Below are positions 26,082-35,895 of a stretch of 64,000 nucleotides of DNA, piece by piece. Under the pieces are notes generated by a model. That model ran no database searches. It saw only the letters and a list, made by a program, of their open reading frames with translations, and was not told where the DNA came from. The DNA lies in contig NZ_AZEE01000028.1 in the NCBI RefSeq assembly GCF_001434895.1, forward strand, positions 310,502 through 374,501, given 5' to 3'. The translations under genes and the position numbers were made by a program. The stretch is from Secundilactobacillus odoratitofui DSM 19909 = JCM 15043. GTDB lineage: Bacteria > Bacillota > Bacilli > Lactobacillales > Lactobacillaceae. The stretch's first letter is position 1, and each line of letters starts with the position of its first letter.

Positions 26082-28112
26082 GTGGCACTAACAGATTCAG
26101 TTACGGTTTTACCGGGTGTTGGTCCAAAACGTGAAAGCGCACTGGCCGATTTAGGCATCACAACGATTGAATCATTACTGACCCACTTTCCGTTTCGATA
26201 TCAAGATTTACGGGTAAAGGCGCTCAATGAGATTGCTGACCAAGAACAGGTCACGCTCAAGGGGATTGTGGCAGCACCACCGACACTTGCGCGATTTGGT
26301 CGCAAGAAAAGCCGGTTGAATTTCCGATTGTTGATTGATCAAGACGTTATTCCCGTAACTTTTTTTAACCAGCCATGGCTGAAAGATAGTATTGAGGTAG
26401 AAGCACCAGTCATGATATATGGTCGCTTTGACGCTGCTCGTAAGCAACTCAATGGCATCAAAATCTTGGGTAACGGTAAAGCTGATCCAATGGCATCCGT
26501 TTATCCATCAAACGCCGGTATCCGTCAAAAAACTATTCAACAATTGGTAACGGCCGCTTGGGAACAATATCATGACCAAATTCAGAATCTTATCCCAGCC
26601 CCCATCATGCGGCATTATCGGCTACTTGATCGTGCGCAAATGATTCACGATATGCACTTTCCAAAGACACTTAATGCTGCACAAGCTGCAAGAAGAACAG
26701 CCAAGTTTGAAGAATTTTTTCGCTTTCAAATGCAGTTACAGCTACTCAAAAGACATGATCAAACGCAAGCGGGGACAGCCATCAACTTCGATAATTCGAA
26801 ATTACAGGCGTTTATCCAAACGTTACCGTATGAGTTGACCGACGCTCAAAAGCGGGTCGTCAACGAAATTTGTGCAGATATGAAACGGCCACATCGGATG
26901 AATCGTTTGTTACAGGGTGATGTTGGGAGTGGTAAGACGGTTGTAGCAGCCATTTGTATGTACGCAGCCATTACAGCCGGCTTTCAAGCAGCTTTGATGG
27001 CGCCCACTGAAATATTAGCGGAACAACATGCCAATAACTTGCAGGCACTGTTTCAAGACTTACCAGTCAACATTGTTTTGTTAACAGGTTCCACCAAAAC
27101 AGCAGCCAGAAAACAACTCCTACCACGACTGGCTGACGGTGAAGTTAATTTGATTGTTGGCACCCATGCGTTGATTCAAGATGGGGTTGATTATCATAAA
27201 CTTGGCCTTGTGATTGTCGATGAACAACACCGCTTTGGTGTTGCTCAAAGACAAGCGCTGCGGCAGAAGGGGGATCAACCCGATGTCCTCGCAATGACGG
27301 CCACACCAATTCCACGAACCCTCGCCATCACCAGTTACGGCGAAATGGATATTTCCATCATCGACGAGCTACCCGCAGGTCGAAAACCGATTGCGACCAG
27401 ATGGATTAAAAACGCTCAGATTGATTCCGCTGTGCAATTCGTTTTAAGCGAACTTGCGGCTGGACATCAAGCCTACGTTGTAACACCTTTGATTGAAGAA
27501 TCAGAGGCGGTTGATATGAAAAACGCTCAGGCCATCTACGAGCGCTTTTCTGCCTACTTCGCACCACATTATCAGGTCGGGCTCTTACACGGCCGCATGA
27601 AAAACGACGAGAAAGACAACGTAATGTCGGCTTTCAAGGACAACCAATACCAGGTGCTAGTGGCCACCACCGTGATTGAAGTTGGGGTCGATGTCAAAAA
27701 CGCGACAGTAATGATGATTTATGATGCTGACCACTTTGGCTTAGCCCAGTTACATCAACTCCGGGGCCGGGTCGGTCGATCAGATCAGCAATCCTACTGT
27801 CTTTTGATTGCTGACCCTAAGAATAAAAACGGTGTGGATCGTATGCGCGTCATGACCGAAACTAATGATGGATTTGTGGTCTCCCAAAAAGACCTTGAGT
27901 TACGTGGGGCTGGCGACGTTTTTGGGAAAAAGCAATCAGGCTTACCCGAATTCAAAGTTGGCGATCCAATCGCTGACATTACAATGTTAAGCGTGGCGCA
28001 AGATGAGGCCAAAAAATTAACCGAAACACCGCACTGGCAACAAGATCCGGATAACGCGTCACTTGTGGCGTATTTAAAACAGGCAGAATCAAACGCCTAT
28101 ATGTTTGACTGA
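26082..28112 (+). CDS. recG: ATP-dependent DNA helicase RecG
   Basis: A 676-residue RecG that remodels stalled forks and Holliday junctions. It has an N-terminal wedge/OB domain (TDSVTVLPGVGPKRESALADLGI, about 1-200), then Walker A GDVGSGKT, DEQHRFG box II and the C-terminal helicase lobe with QLRGRVGRSDQQSYC. GTG 26082 follows AAAGGGGG and gives the family start; an earlier ATG at 26049 lies inside the hairpin. In Bacillus fapR stands between recG and plsX; here it is absent. Confidence 0.95.
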   Translation: MALTDSVTVLPGVGPKRESALADLGITTIESLLTHFPFRYQDLRVKALNEIADQEQVTLKGIVAAPPTLARFGRKKSRLNFRLLIDQDVIPVTFFNQPWLKDSIEVEAPVMIYGRFDAARKQLNGIKILGNGKADPMASVYPSNAGIRQKTIQQLVTAAWEQYHDQIQNLIPAPIMRHYRLLDRAQMIHDMHFPKTLNAAQAARRTAKFEEFFRFQMQLQLLKRHDQTQAGTAINFDNSKLQAFIQTLPYELTDAQKRVVNEICADMKRPHRMNRLLQGDVGSGKTVVAAICMYAAITAGFQAALMAPTEILAEQHANNLQALFQDLPVNIVLLTGSTKTAARKQLLPRLADGEVNLIVGTHALIQDGVDYHKLGLVIVDEQHRFGVAQRQALRQKGDQPDVLAMTATPIPRTLAITSYGEMDISIIDELPAGRKPIATRWIKNAQIDSAVQFVLSELAAGHQAYVVTPLIEESEAVDMKNAQAIYERFSAYFAPHYQVGLLHGRMKNDEKDNVMSAFKDNQYQVLVATTVIEVGVDVKNATVMMIYDADHFGLAQLHQLRGRVGRSDQQSYCLLIADPKNKNGVDRMRVMTETNDGFVVSQKDLELRGAGDVFGKKQSGLPEFKVGDPIADITMLSVAQDEAKKLTETPHWQQDPDNASLVAYLKQAESNAYMFD

Positions 28113-28138
28113 TTCAGACAACAGGAAGGATGAATAAC

Positions 28139-29176
28139 TTGAAAATTGCAGTAGACGCAATGGGCGGCGATTACGCCCCAAAAGAAATCGTAGCCGGCAT
28201 TGAACTTGCCCGTGACCGCTACCCCGAAATCGAATTTGATCTTTACGGTCAAATTGATCAGGTAAAACCATTTTTAAACGAAACGACTCGGATCAATCTT
28301 GTACAAGCTGATGAAGTGATTGCCATGGAAGACGAACCCGTTCGTGCAATTCGGCGAAAGAAACAATCTAGTATTGTTTTGGCCGCTCAAGCCGTCCGGG
28401 ACGGTGAAGCGGACGCATTCTTCTCTGCTGGTAACACCGGCGCAATTTTAGCGGCTGGCTTATTAATTATTGGCCGAATCAAGGGCATTGATCGTCCTGG
28501 TTTAACCACGACTTTACCAGTCATTAATAACGATCACCAGGATCAATTCTTAATGATGGATGTCGGCGCCAATGCTGATACCAAGCCGTTTAATCTGTAT
28601 CAATACGCTATCTTAGGGAAGTACTACGCGCAAACAGTGATGGGTGTTAAGAATCCACGAATTGGGCTGCTCAACAACGGGACTGAAGCTGACAAAGGGG
28701 ACTTAACCCACAAAGCCGTGCATGAAGCCCTCGCTCAAGCAACTGACCTGAACTTTATTGGTAACGTTGAGTCACGTGAACTACTAAACGGCGTCGCTGA
28801 CGTGGTGGTGACTGATGGCTTTACAGGTAATGCCGTGTTGAAAAACACTGAAGGCACCGCATTATCCATGTTGAAACTTATCAAGAACACGATTATGGCC
28901 GGTGGTATCAGTAGTAAACTTGGTGCGGCGCTATTAAAACCAACGTTTAAAGAAATTCAGACCAAAATGGACTATTCAAAGTACGGCGGTGCGGTATTAT
29001 TGGGTGTGAAGGCCCCGGTCATTAAGACCCATGGTTCAACCAAAGCGATTACGGTGGCAAACACCATTGGTCAAATCAAAGCGATGCTTGAAAATCAGAT
29101 TGTCGATGACGTGGTTACCTACTTCAGCGATCACAGTGATGATATGGCAGCCGCCAAAGAAGCGATGCAAAAGTAA
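28139..29176 (+). CDS. plsX: Phosphate acyltransferase PlsX
   Basis: A 345-residue PlsX that converts acyl-ACP to acyl phosphate for phosphatidic acid synthesis; it works on the inner face of the membrane. It starts KIAVDAMGGDYAPKEIV and contains SAGNTGAILAA and TDGFTGNAVLK. TTG 28139 is preferred to ATG 28130 because AGGAAGG at 28123-28129 would touch the ATG. It sits with acpP but without fapR, fabD or fabG, which accompany it in Bacillus. Confidence 0.95.
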   Translation: MKIAVDAMGGDYAPKEIVAGIELARDRYPEIEFDLYGQIDQVKPFLNETTRINLVQADEVIAMEDEPVRAIRRKKQSSIVLAAQAVRDGEADAFFSAGNTGAILAAGLLIIGRIKGIDRPGLTTTLPVINNDHQDQFLMMDVGANADTKPFNLYQYAILGKYYAQTVMGVKNPRIGLLNNGTEADKGDLTHKAVHEALAQATDLNFIGNVESRELLNGVADVVVTDGFTGNAVLKNTEGTALSMLKLIKNTIMAGGISSKLGAALLKPTFKEIQTKMDYSKYGGAVLLGVKAPVIKTHGSTKAITVANTIGQIKAMLENQIVDDVVTYFSDHSDDMAAAKEAMQK

Positions 29177-29200
29177 TCAACTGGAACCTGATTTCTGCTA

Positions 29201-29230
29201 TTGCTTTAAACCAGCAGTATGCGCTACACT
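29201..29230 (+). promoter_or_regulatory. Putative acpP promoter
   Basis: TTGCTT at 29201-29206 and TACACT at 29225-29230 with an 18-base spacer, 30 bases before acpP. Confidence 0.5.
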
Positions 29231-29260
29231 AACAATGAACTAAATTGAGTGAGGTAAACT

Positions 29261-29503
29261 ATGTCAAAAGAAGAAGTTTTCAACCAAATTGCAGACATTA
29301 TCGCCGATCGTTTTCAGGTTAATCGGGATACAATCACCCGCGACCTGAACTTTAAGACTGACCTTGATGCTGATTCAATCGATTTCGTAGAGTTTGTTTT
29401 AGAGCTTGAAGATACCTTCAGTGCTGAGATTTCAGACGAAGCAGCTGAAAACCTAAACACTGTTGGTGAAGCTGTTGACTACATTGTTGCTAACGGTAAA
29501 TAA
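29261..29503 (+). CDS. acpP: Acyl carrier protein
   Basis: An 80-residue acidic ACP. Ser39 in DLDADSIDFVEFV is the 4'-phosphopantetheine site. It is outside a fatty-acid synthesis cluster, next to plsX, where it may serve phospholipid synthesis; lactobacilli commonly have another ACP in their fab cluster. The promoter and terminator here make it a single-gene unit. Substitution of DSLD by DSID at the attachment site is a tolerated variant. Confidence 0.95.
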   Translation: MSKEEVFNQIADIIADRFQVNRDTITRDLNFKTDLDADSIDFVEFVLELEDTFSAEISDEAAENLNTVGEAVDYIVANGK

Positions 29504-29529
29504 CTAAACGTCAACAATTAATTGGCATG

Positions 29530-29572
29530 AAAAGGGTTGCGGTGAAACGGTTTGTTTTGTCACAACCCTTTT
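29530..29572 (+). terminator. Terminator after acpP
   Basis: AAAAGGGTTG pairs with CAACCCTTTT around a 22-base loop, ending in T. Confidence 0.75.
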
Positions 29573-29600
29573 GCCTGTATAAAAAGGAGCGCTAGGTGTT

Positions 29601-30302
29601 TTGATTAAAGGATTAGACGACTTATTAAAGTCGCAATTTAACATTGTTATTTCAGATAAGAGTTTACTTGATGAGGCGTTCACGCAAGCGTCGTACGTCA
29701 ACGAACACCCCCATCAAAATCTAAAGTTTTATGAGCGGATCGAATTTTTAGGCGATGCCGTCATGCAACTGGTTGTTTCAGAGTATATTTATCGCAGATA
29801 TCCCAAATTACCCCAAGGCCGTTTAACACGCTTGCGAGCAGCCATGGTCAACGAAGATAGTTTTGCGAGCTTTGCACGAGAATGTCACTTTGATCAGTAC
29901 ATCCGACTAGGAAAGGGTGAAGAAAAAGCCCATGCTCGTGAACGAGATTCGCTGCTTTGTGATATCTTTGAGTCATTTATTGGTGCGTTGTACCTTGATC
30001 AAGGTGTGGAACCCGTGAGAGCCTTTGCCGCTCAAGTTATTTTTCCAAAACTTGATGAGGGTCGGTTTGATGAATTTTTCGACCACAAAACCGAGTTGCA
30101 AGAAGTGGCCCAACAACACGGTCCAGTTGCCATCGATTACGAACTACTTTCTGAAGATGGTCCGGAAAATGACCGAGCGTTTAAGGTGGCCGTCAAAATC
30201 GACGGTGAAACCCTTGGCGTTGGCGTCGGTCATTCCAAGAAAAATGCCGAGCAATCGGCGGCGCGACAAGCATTAGTCAAGTTAAACCAAGACCATGCTT
30301 AA
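29601..30302 (+). CDS. rnc: Ribonuclease III
   Basis: A 233-residue RNase III that cuts double-stranded RNA, including rRNA precursors. The catalytic signature ERIEFLGDAV is at about 45-54, with DIFESFIGALYLD near 116-128. The C-terminal double-stranded RNA-binding domain (about 155-230) ends SKKNAEQSAARQAL. The start is TTG 29601 after AAAAGGAG, spaced somewhat widely. It heads rnc-smc-ftsY. Confidence 0.95.
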   Translation: MIKGLDDLLKSQFNIVISDKSLLDEAFTQASYVNEHPHQNLKFYERIEFLGDAVMQLVVSEYIYRRYPKLPQGRLTRLRAAMVNEDSFASFARECHFDQYIRLGKGEEKAHARERDSLLCDIFESFIGALYLDQGVEPVRAFAAQVIFPKLDEGRFDEFFDHKTELQEVAQQHGPVAIDYELLSEDGPENDRAFKVAVKIDGETLGVGVGHSKKNAEQSAARQALVKLNQDHA

Positions 30303-30325
30303 TTTCGAACGAATGGGGAATCAAA

Positions 30326-33300
30326 ATGAAACTAAAATCGCTAGAGATTAGTGGTTTCAAGTCGTTTGCGGACGATACCAAAATCGAATTTGAAGATGGT
30401 GTTACTGGCATCGTCGGACCTAACGGGAGTGGCAAAAGCAACGTTAGTGAAGCAATTCGGTGGGTGCTGGGGGAGCAATCTGCCAAAAATTTGCGTGGTA
30501 GTCGCATGCCGGATGTTATTTTTGCTGGCTCTTCAGACCGCAAACCATTGAACCGGGCATTAGTCACGATGATTTTAGATAACTCAGATCATTATTTAAA
30601 ATCTGATTATACTGAAATCAACGTCACTCGCAAATTATTTCGTAATGGTGAAAGTGTCTATCAGTTAAACGGTCAGGACTGTCGCCTAAAAGACATTTTG
30701 AATTTATTTATGGATTCTGGGATTGGCGATAACGCCTTTTCGATGATCTCTCAAGGGCGAGTTGAGGCCATTTTTAACAGTAAACCTGAAGATCGCCGCT
30801 TCATCGTAGAAGAGTTGATTGGTGTTTCTAAGTATCGCTTAGGCAAAGAAAAGGCGCAACGTGAATTAGACCAAACAGCTGGCTATCTGGATCGCGTTAA
30901 CGATCTCATGACTGAGTTGGGTGGTCAAATTGAGCCATTAGCACAGCAAAGTGCCTTGGCACAAGAATACGTCACCCAAAAAAAACAGTTCGATGAACTC
31001 GACCAAACTCGGTTGGTACTTGAAATCGACAGTGTCCAACACAAACTTAAGCAAGAACAGTTGGCTTTAAAAACCAAACAACAACGCGTCGCTGAAACAA
31101 GGCAGCAATTAACCAAGCAGGCGCAGGCGTTGTCTGAGGCCAGACAAAAGGCAACTACCTTAACTGATCAAAAAGACGCCACCAACGCCGAACTACTCCA
31201 GATCACCTCTGCAAAACAGCAAACAGTCGGGGCCCAAGCTGTCGATTCTGAACGTCAAAAACATCAGTTAGAAACGCTGACTGAACTGAAGCAACGGCTA
31301 ACCACCACGCTTGACTCGATTAAACAAATCACCAAAACGGCTGACCAATCAACAACCCAATTGAGCGATTTAAATCAGCAACTCAAAACTGCTCAAAAAC
31401 AAGCCAATCAGCTTAAACAACAGTTAGCCGACCTGGATGAATCGAAGCTAGCCGCAGAACAAGATCGACTGCAGGCAGAATACATTGATCAACTTCAACA
31501 GTTAACCTCTTTGCATAACCAAAAACAATATCTGGAAAAGAATCAACAACGTGTTACGTCTGAAAGCGAACAGGCTGATCAACGGCTTCACGATTTGAAA
31601 CAGCAGCTGAAAACCCAACAAACTAAACTGCGCGAAGCTGAGGAAACCTTGTCAGCAATTCAAACGAAGTACGATACGCAACAGCAAGATTACCAGACCC
31701 GGCAGACAGCGCACCAAACTCGTCAACAACAGTTAGACCAACTTAATCAACAATGGTTGTCAGCCCTCGAAGTGAGTCAACAAGCAAAGGCCCGACTCAA
31801 GAGCTTATCTGAATTAGCACAAAACTACACCGGCTTTTACCAAGGCACTCGTGCCGTTTTAAAAGCTAAAACTAAACTGAGTGGTATTATCGATCCGGTG
31901 GCAACTTTGCTACAGGTACCAGACAACTATACGAAAGCAGTCGAAGCCGCAATTGGTGGCGCACAGCAATATGTGGTCGTTGAAGATGAAGCAGCCGGAA
32001 AAGCAGCTATTCGCTATCTGACTCAAAACCGATTGGGTCGAACGACGTTTTTGCCACTCACAACGATCCGAGTGAATCGCGCCAACGCGGCAACCCTTGC
32101 TGATTGTCAGCAGCAAGCTGGTTTCCTAGGTCTCGGTGCTGATCTCGTGCAGGTAAGTCAAGCCCGAATGCGACCGCTGTTAGATCACCTTTTAGGGACT
32201 GTTTTGTTTGCCGATCAACTTGACCACGCTGTTGAGATTGCCAAACGAATTCACCACCGTTATCGCGTCATTACACTTGCGGGTGAAGTGATTGCCACCA
32301 GTGGTGCCATGAGTGGTGGCCGTGACCAACGTGAACGACGTGGCATGTTGTCACAACAACAAGAGCTCAAAAAATTACAACAATCGGTCGGGGTCATGAC
32401 TGAACAATTATCAGCTAAACAAACCCAACTGACCACCTTAAAACAGCAGCAAGCTGCTGATGACCTTGACCAAGAACATCAGCAGTTACTGGCGTTAACT
32501 GAGCAACATCAACAGGCGACTAACGAGGTGACCTTTAATCAGGAGCGCGTGGCCGCCCTTGAAAAGCAAATCAAAATTCATCAGACTCAGTGGGCACTTG
32601 ACCACGATGATGAAGATTTTGACACCGCGCTGGCAACTAACATCGCAGATACGTCAACTGCCAACGCTCAGCTAGAAGCACTGAAGTCCCAAATGAATAC
32701 TTTAAAAAAACAACAGGCCCAGCGTTCTGAATCCACCCAACAAATCAGTGGTCAATATCAGGATCAACGCGCTAAAGTGGCCACCATGCACGTTGAAGTC
32801 AAACAACTAGAAAAAGAACTTCATGAGCAACAGACTCAAGTTGAATCGCTTTCACAACAACGAGATCAACTGACTACACGCATTGCAACCATCACTGAAC
32901 AACAATCTGAGATTGGCCAATCAACGCAAACCCATGAGCAGAATTTGGCCGAGTTAAGTGCGAAAGAAAAACAATTAACTGAGCAACTCGCACAACTTAA
33001 TCAAGATTTGGATCAAGCGAGTGCTCAGCAAGCGGAATTAGAACGCTCAAATTCACTTGCCCAGCAAACGCTTGCTGATGAACAGCGTGAAACTCAGCAA
33101 CTGGAGCTAACTGCTGCCAAACTAAGTACCCAGCTCGAACATGCACACACGACACTATCTGAAAACTACCATGTGGGTCTCGACTACGCACGTGCTCACC
33201 AGGTCGATTTGCCGTTAACTAAGATCCAACAAAAGCTGAAGTTACTCAAACGTGGGTTAGATGATTTAGGAAAAGTCAACGTTGCCTCAATTGAGGAATA

Positions 33301-33877
33301 TGATCGGGTTAAAACGCGGTATGATTTTTTAAGTCAACAACGTGACGATCTAAGTGCTTCGAAAACCAATTTGTTAGATACGATGAATGAGATGGATCAG
33401 CAGGTGATTACTCGTTTTGAGGGCACGTTTAAGCGCCTTAACCAGCATTTTCAAAGTACATTTGTAAAAATGTTTGGCGGTGGTCAAGCAAAATTAGTAC
33501 TGACCGATCCAGAACACTTATTGACGACCGGCATCGAAATCATGGCCGAACCACCTGGCAAACGGCTTCAAAGCATGCGATTACTTTCAGGTGGTGAACG
33601 AGCACTTACCGCAATTACGCTCTTATTTGCGGTGTTACAAGTTCAACCGGCGCCATTTTGCGTGCTTGATGAAGCTGAAGCTGCCTTGGATCCAGCCAAT
33701 ACTGGTCGATTTGCAAGCTATCTCAATCATTTTGAAGACGACACCCAGTTTATTGTGATTACCCATCGTAAAGAAACGATGGTGCAAGCTGATCGCCTTT
33801 ACGGCATTACGATGCAAGAATCTGGGGTTTCAAAACTGGTTTCAGTTGATTTAAACAAAGTGCCTGCCCAAAGTTAA
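30326..33877 (+). CDS. smc: Chromosome partition protein SMC
   Basis: A 1183-residue SMC ATPase that, with ScpAB, compacts and separates the chromosome. Walker A GPNGSGKSN is at about 32-40. There are two long Gln-rich coiled coils (about 170-500 and 670-1010) around a hinge that contains the AIGGAQQYVVVED segment. The ABC signature LLSGGERALTAI is near 1087 and Walker B LDEAEAALD near 1113. Length is normal for the family. The rnc-smc-ftsY order is typical. Confidence 0.96.
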   Translation: MKLKSLEISGFKSFADDTKIEFEDGVTGIVGPNGSGKSNVSEAIRWVLGEQSAKNLRGSRMPDVIFAGSSDRKPLNRALVTMILDNSDHYLKSDYTEINVTRKLFRNGESVYQLNGQDCRLKDILNLFMDSGIGDNAFSMISQGRVEAIFNSKPEDRRFIVEELIGVSKYRLGKEKAQRELDQTAGYLDRVNDLMTELGGQIEPLAQQSALAQEYVTQKKQFDELDQTRLVLEIDSVQHKLKQEQLALKTKQQRVAETRQQLTKQAQALSEARQKATTLTDQKDATNAELLQITSAKQQTVGAQAVDSERQKHQLETLTELKQRLTTTLDSIKQITKTADQSTTQLSDLNQQLKTAQKQANQLKQQLADLDESKLAAEQDRLQAEYIDQLQQLTSLHNQKQYLEKNQQRVTSESEQADQRLHDLKQQLKTQQTKLREAEETLSAIQTKYDTQQQDYQTRQTAHQTRQQQLDQLNQQWLSALEVSQQAKARLKSLSELAQNYTGFYQGTRAVLKAKTKLSGIIDPVATLLQVPDNYTKAVEAAIGGAQQYVVVEDEAAGKAAIRYLTQNRLGRTTFLPLTTIRVNRANAATLADCQQQAGFLGLGADLVQVSQARMRPLLDHLLGTVLFADQLDHAVEIAKRIHHRYRVITLAGEVIATSGAMSGGRDQRERRGMLSQQQELKKLQQSVGVMTEQLSAKQTQLTTLKQQQAADDLDQEHQQLLALTEQHQQATNEVTFNQERVAALEKQIKIHQTQWALDHDDEDFDTALATNIADTSTANAQLEALKSQMNTLKKQQAQRSESTQQISGQYQDQRAKVATMHVEVKQLEKELHEQQTQVESLSQQRDQLTTRIATITEQQSEIGQSTQTHEQNLAELSAKEKQLTEQLAQLNQDLDQASAQQAELERSNSLAQQTLADEQRETQQLELTAAKLSTQLEHAHTTLSENYHVGLDYARAHQVDLPLTKIQQKLKLLKRGLDDLGKVNVASIEEYDRVKTRYDFLSQQRDDLSASKTNLLDTMNEMDQQVITRFEGTFKRLNQHFQSTFVKMFGGGQAKLVLTDPEHLLTTGIEIMAEPPGKRLQSMRLLSGGERALTAITLLFAVLQVQPAPFCVLDEAEAALDPANTGRFASYLNHFEDDTQFIVITHRKETMVQADRLYGITMQESGVSKLVSVDLNKVPAQS

Positions 33878-33898
33878 ACTAAAAAAGGATGTGATTTC

Positions 33899-35305
33899 GT
33901 GGGATTATTTGATTTTTTTAAAAAACGATCAAAAGCGGAACAACAACCGCAAGAACCAACCTCAACAACCGTCGAGTCCGAAGCTGACGTCCTCGTTTCA
34001 TCGGAACAAACATCGGCCAGTGACACGGATTCAATCACCACGTCAACCTCGATGTCGACGTCATCACAATCGCAAGAATCTAGTGATACCGTTACCGAAC
34101 CGACTTCGACGACAGAAAAGATGACAGTTGTAGCGTCTACTTCGTCTTCTCTGTCACAGTCAACGTCTTTGGTTGAATCGGCGCAATCATTAACTAACGC
34201 ATCTGTTGCAACTGATGAAACAGATCAAACTCGTTCAACAACTGAAGCACAAGTGTCTGCTCCAGAATCTGAATCACTGGACCATAGCCTCGATGAAGAC
34301 AGTTCTACAAGTACAGCCAATCATGATGCAACCGTAAATTCTGAATCGGCAACGTCAGCGACGCAGACCGACGAGGCACGTTACGATAAGGGCCTTGAAA
34401 AATCACGTCACACGTTCGGTGAACGCTTGAATCATTTACTGGCCAACTTCCGGTCTGTGGATGAAGACTTTTTCGACGAATTAGAAGAAACCCTGATTGG
34501 TGCTGATGTCGGTTACGATATGGCGATGCAAATCAGTGATCAATTACGTGAAGAAGTCAAATTGCAAAACGTTAAAAAGTCAAAAGATGTCAAAAACGTT
34601 GTTGTGCAAAAATTAATTGAACTTTATGATGCTGCCGGTGCCGATGAGCACACGGGCTTAAAAATGGCAGAACAGGGGCCGACCGTCATTTTATTCGTCG
34701 GTGTCAATGGGGTCGGTAAGACCACGACCATCGGCAAAATGGCTAATCGATTCAAGCAGGAAGGCCAAAAAGTGTTATTGGCAGCTGCGGATACTTTCCG
34801 GGCTGGTGCCATTCAACAACTGAATGTCTGGGCTGAACGAGACGGTGTCGACATCGTCAAAAAGCCTGAACAAAGTGACCCTTCTGCGGTCGTTTTTGAT
34901 GCCTTAAAGAAGGCTAAGGCTGAGAACTACGACATTTTATTTGTCGACACAGCTGGCCGGCTACAAAACAAGGCCAACCTCATGAACGAATTGGCCAAAA
35001 TGAAACGGGTGATTACCCGCGAGGTACCAGATGCACCACACGAAGTACTACTTGTGTTGGATGCTACTACCGGTCAAAATGCTTTAAATCAAGCCAAATT
35101 ATTTAAGGATACCACCGATGTTTCTGGCATCGTCCTGACGAAACTGGATGGTACTGCGCGTGGTGGGATCGTCTTAGCGATTCGTAACGAATTACATCTA
35201 CCCGTTAAGTACGTTGGGTTAGGTGAACAAGTGGATGATTTGCGACCATTTGTACCAAGTGAATTTATTTACGGTCTCTTTAAGGGACTCATTGACGTTG
35301 ATTAA
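33899..35305 (+). CDS. ftsY: Signal recognition particle receptor FtsY
   Basis: A 468-residue FtsY, the membrane receptor that accepts SRP-bound ribosomes. After a basic start (MGLFDFFKKRSKAEQQ) it has a low-complexity Ser/Thr/Glu/Asp-rich A region of about 140 residues, then the N domain (about 165-260) and G domain with GVNGVGKTTTIGK, DTFRAGA, DTAGR, TKLDGTARGG. GTG 33899 follows AAAGGATG. The A region is much longer than in Bacillus FtsY, which is about 329 residues. A terminator follows. Confidence 0.95.
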   Translation: MGLFDFFKKRSKAEQQPQEPTSTTVESEADVLVSSEQTSASDTDSITTSTSMSTSSQSQESSDTVTEPTSTTEKMTVVASTSSSLSQSTSLVESAQSLTNASVATDETDQTRSTTEAQVSAPESESLDHSLDEDSSTSTANHDATVNSESATSATQTDEARYDKGLEKSRHTFGERLNHLLANFRSVDEDFFDELEETLIGADVGYDMAMQISDQLREEVKLQNVKKSKDVKNVVVQKLIELYDAAGADEHTGLKMAEQGPTVILFVGVNGVGKTTTIGKMANRFKQEGQKVLLAAADTFRAGAIQQLNVWAERDGVDIVKKPEQSDPSAVVFDALKKAKAENYDILFVDTAGRLQNKANLMNELAKMKRVITREVPDAPHEVLLVLDATTGQNALNQAKLFKDTTDVSGIVLTKLDGTARGGIVLAIRNELHLPVKYVGLGEQVDDLRPFVPSEFIYGLFKGLIDVD

Positions 35306-35322
35306 CCGATTTTTGCATGACT

Positions 35323-35351
35323 AAACTGCTCGCGACGGCGGGCAGTTTTTT
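35323..35351 (+). terminator. Terminator after ftsY
   Basis: AAACTGCTCGC and GCGGGCAGTTT with a four-base loop, followed by TTT. Confidence 0.85.
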
Positions 35352-35487
35352 GCTGGTTACGAAATTTGGCATTCAATTGACGTGTAACACCGTTTCGTCA
35401 CTTTTAATCTAGGTGAAGTTATTTCGTCTGCAATCGATAATGAATTTAACAATTTTTAACCCCAACCCTAGTTGTTAGCGTCAGATT

Positions 35488-35496
35488 TGTTATAAT
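35488..35496 (+). promoter_or_regulatory. Extended -10 promoter of ylxM-ffh
   Basis: TGT-TATAAT at 35488-35496 is an extended -10 box; the -35 region is weak. The preceding 130 bases (35352-35487) hold no gene or other feature I can identify. Confidence 0.6.
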
Positions 35497-35534
35497 GATT
35501 AGGCTAGGTCTTTGAAAAACAGGAGGAATGTTGC

Positions 35535-35876
35535 TTGGAAATTGAAAAAAATTATCGGGTGAACTCACTATTTGCCTTTTATCAACCGTTACTCACTAAA
35601 AAGCAAAATGACTACATGCAACTGTACTACGGTGACGATTATTCACTTGGTGAGATCGCCGAAAATTTTGAAGTCAGTCGCCAAGCTGTCTATGATAATA
35701 TCCGCCGAACCGAAAACATTTTAGAGACCTACGAACAAAAATTACATCTGTTACAAGAATTCACCGATCGGAACCAATTGGCCGATCAGATTCAACAGTA
35801 CGTAGCAGATAACTATCCAAAAGATCAAAAACTCAACCAACTGGTCAGCCAACTTGAATCAGTCGAAGAAGAATGA
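35535..35876 (+). CDS. ylxM: SRP-associated helix-turn-helix protein YlxM
   Basis: A 113-residue UPF0122 protein. The helix-turn-helix [25 protein letters not shown] is like sigma region 4. In streptococci YlxM binds Ffh and scRNA and modulates SRP GTPase activity. The start is TTG 35535 behind AGGAGGA. It lies 19 bases before ffh, its conserved partner. Confidence 0.93.
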   Translation: MEIEKNYRVNSLFAFYQPLLTKKQNDYMQLYYGDDYSLGEIAENFEVSRQAVYDNIRRTENILETYEQKLHLLQEFTDRNQLADQIQQYVADNYPKDQKLNQLVSQLESVEEE

Positions 35877-35895
35877 AAGCTAGGTGCATATTACA

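Noticed and set aside
33891-34124. 77-codon frame overlapping the ftsY start
   Set aside because: It is a frame-shifted reading of the low-complexity A region of FtsY.
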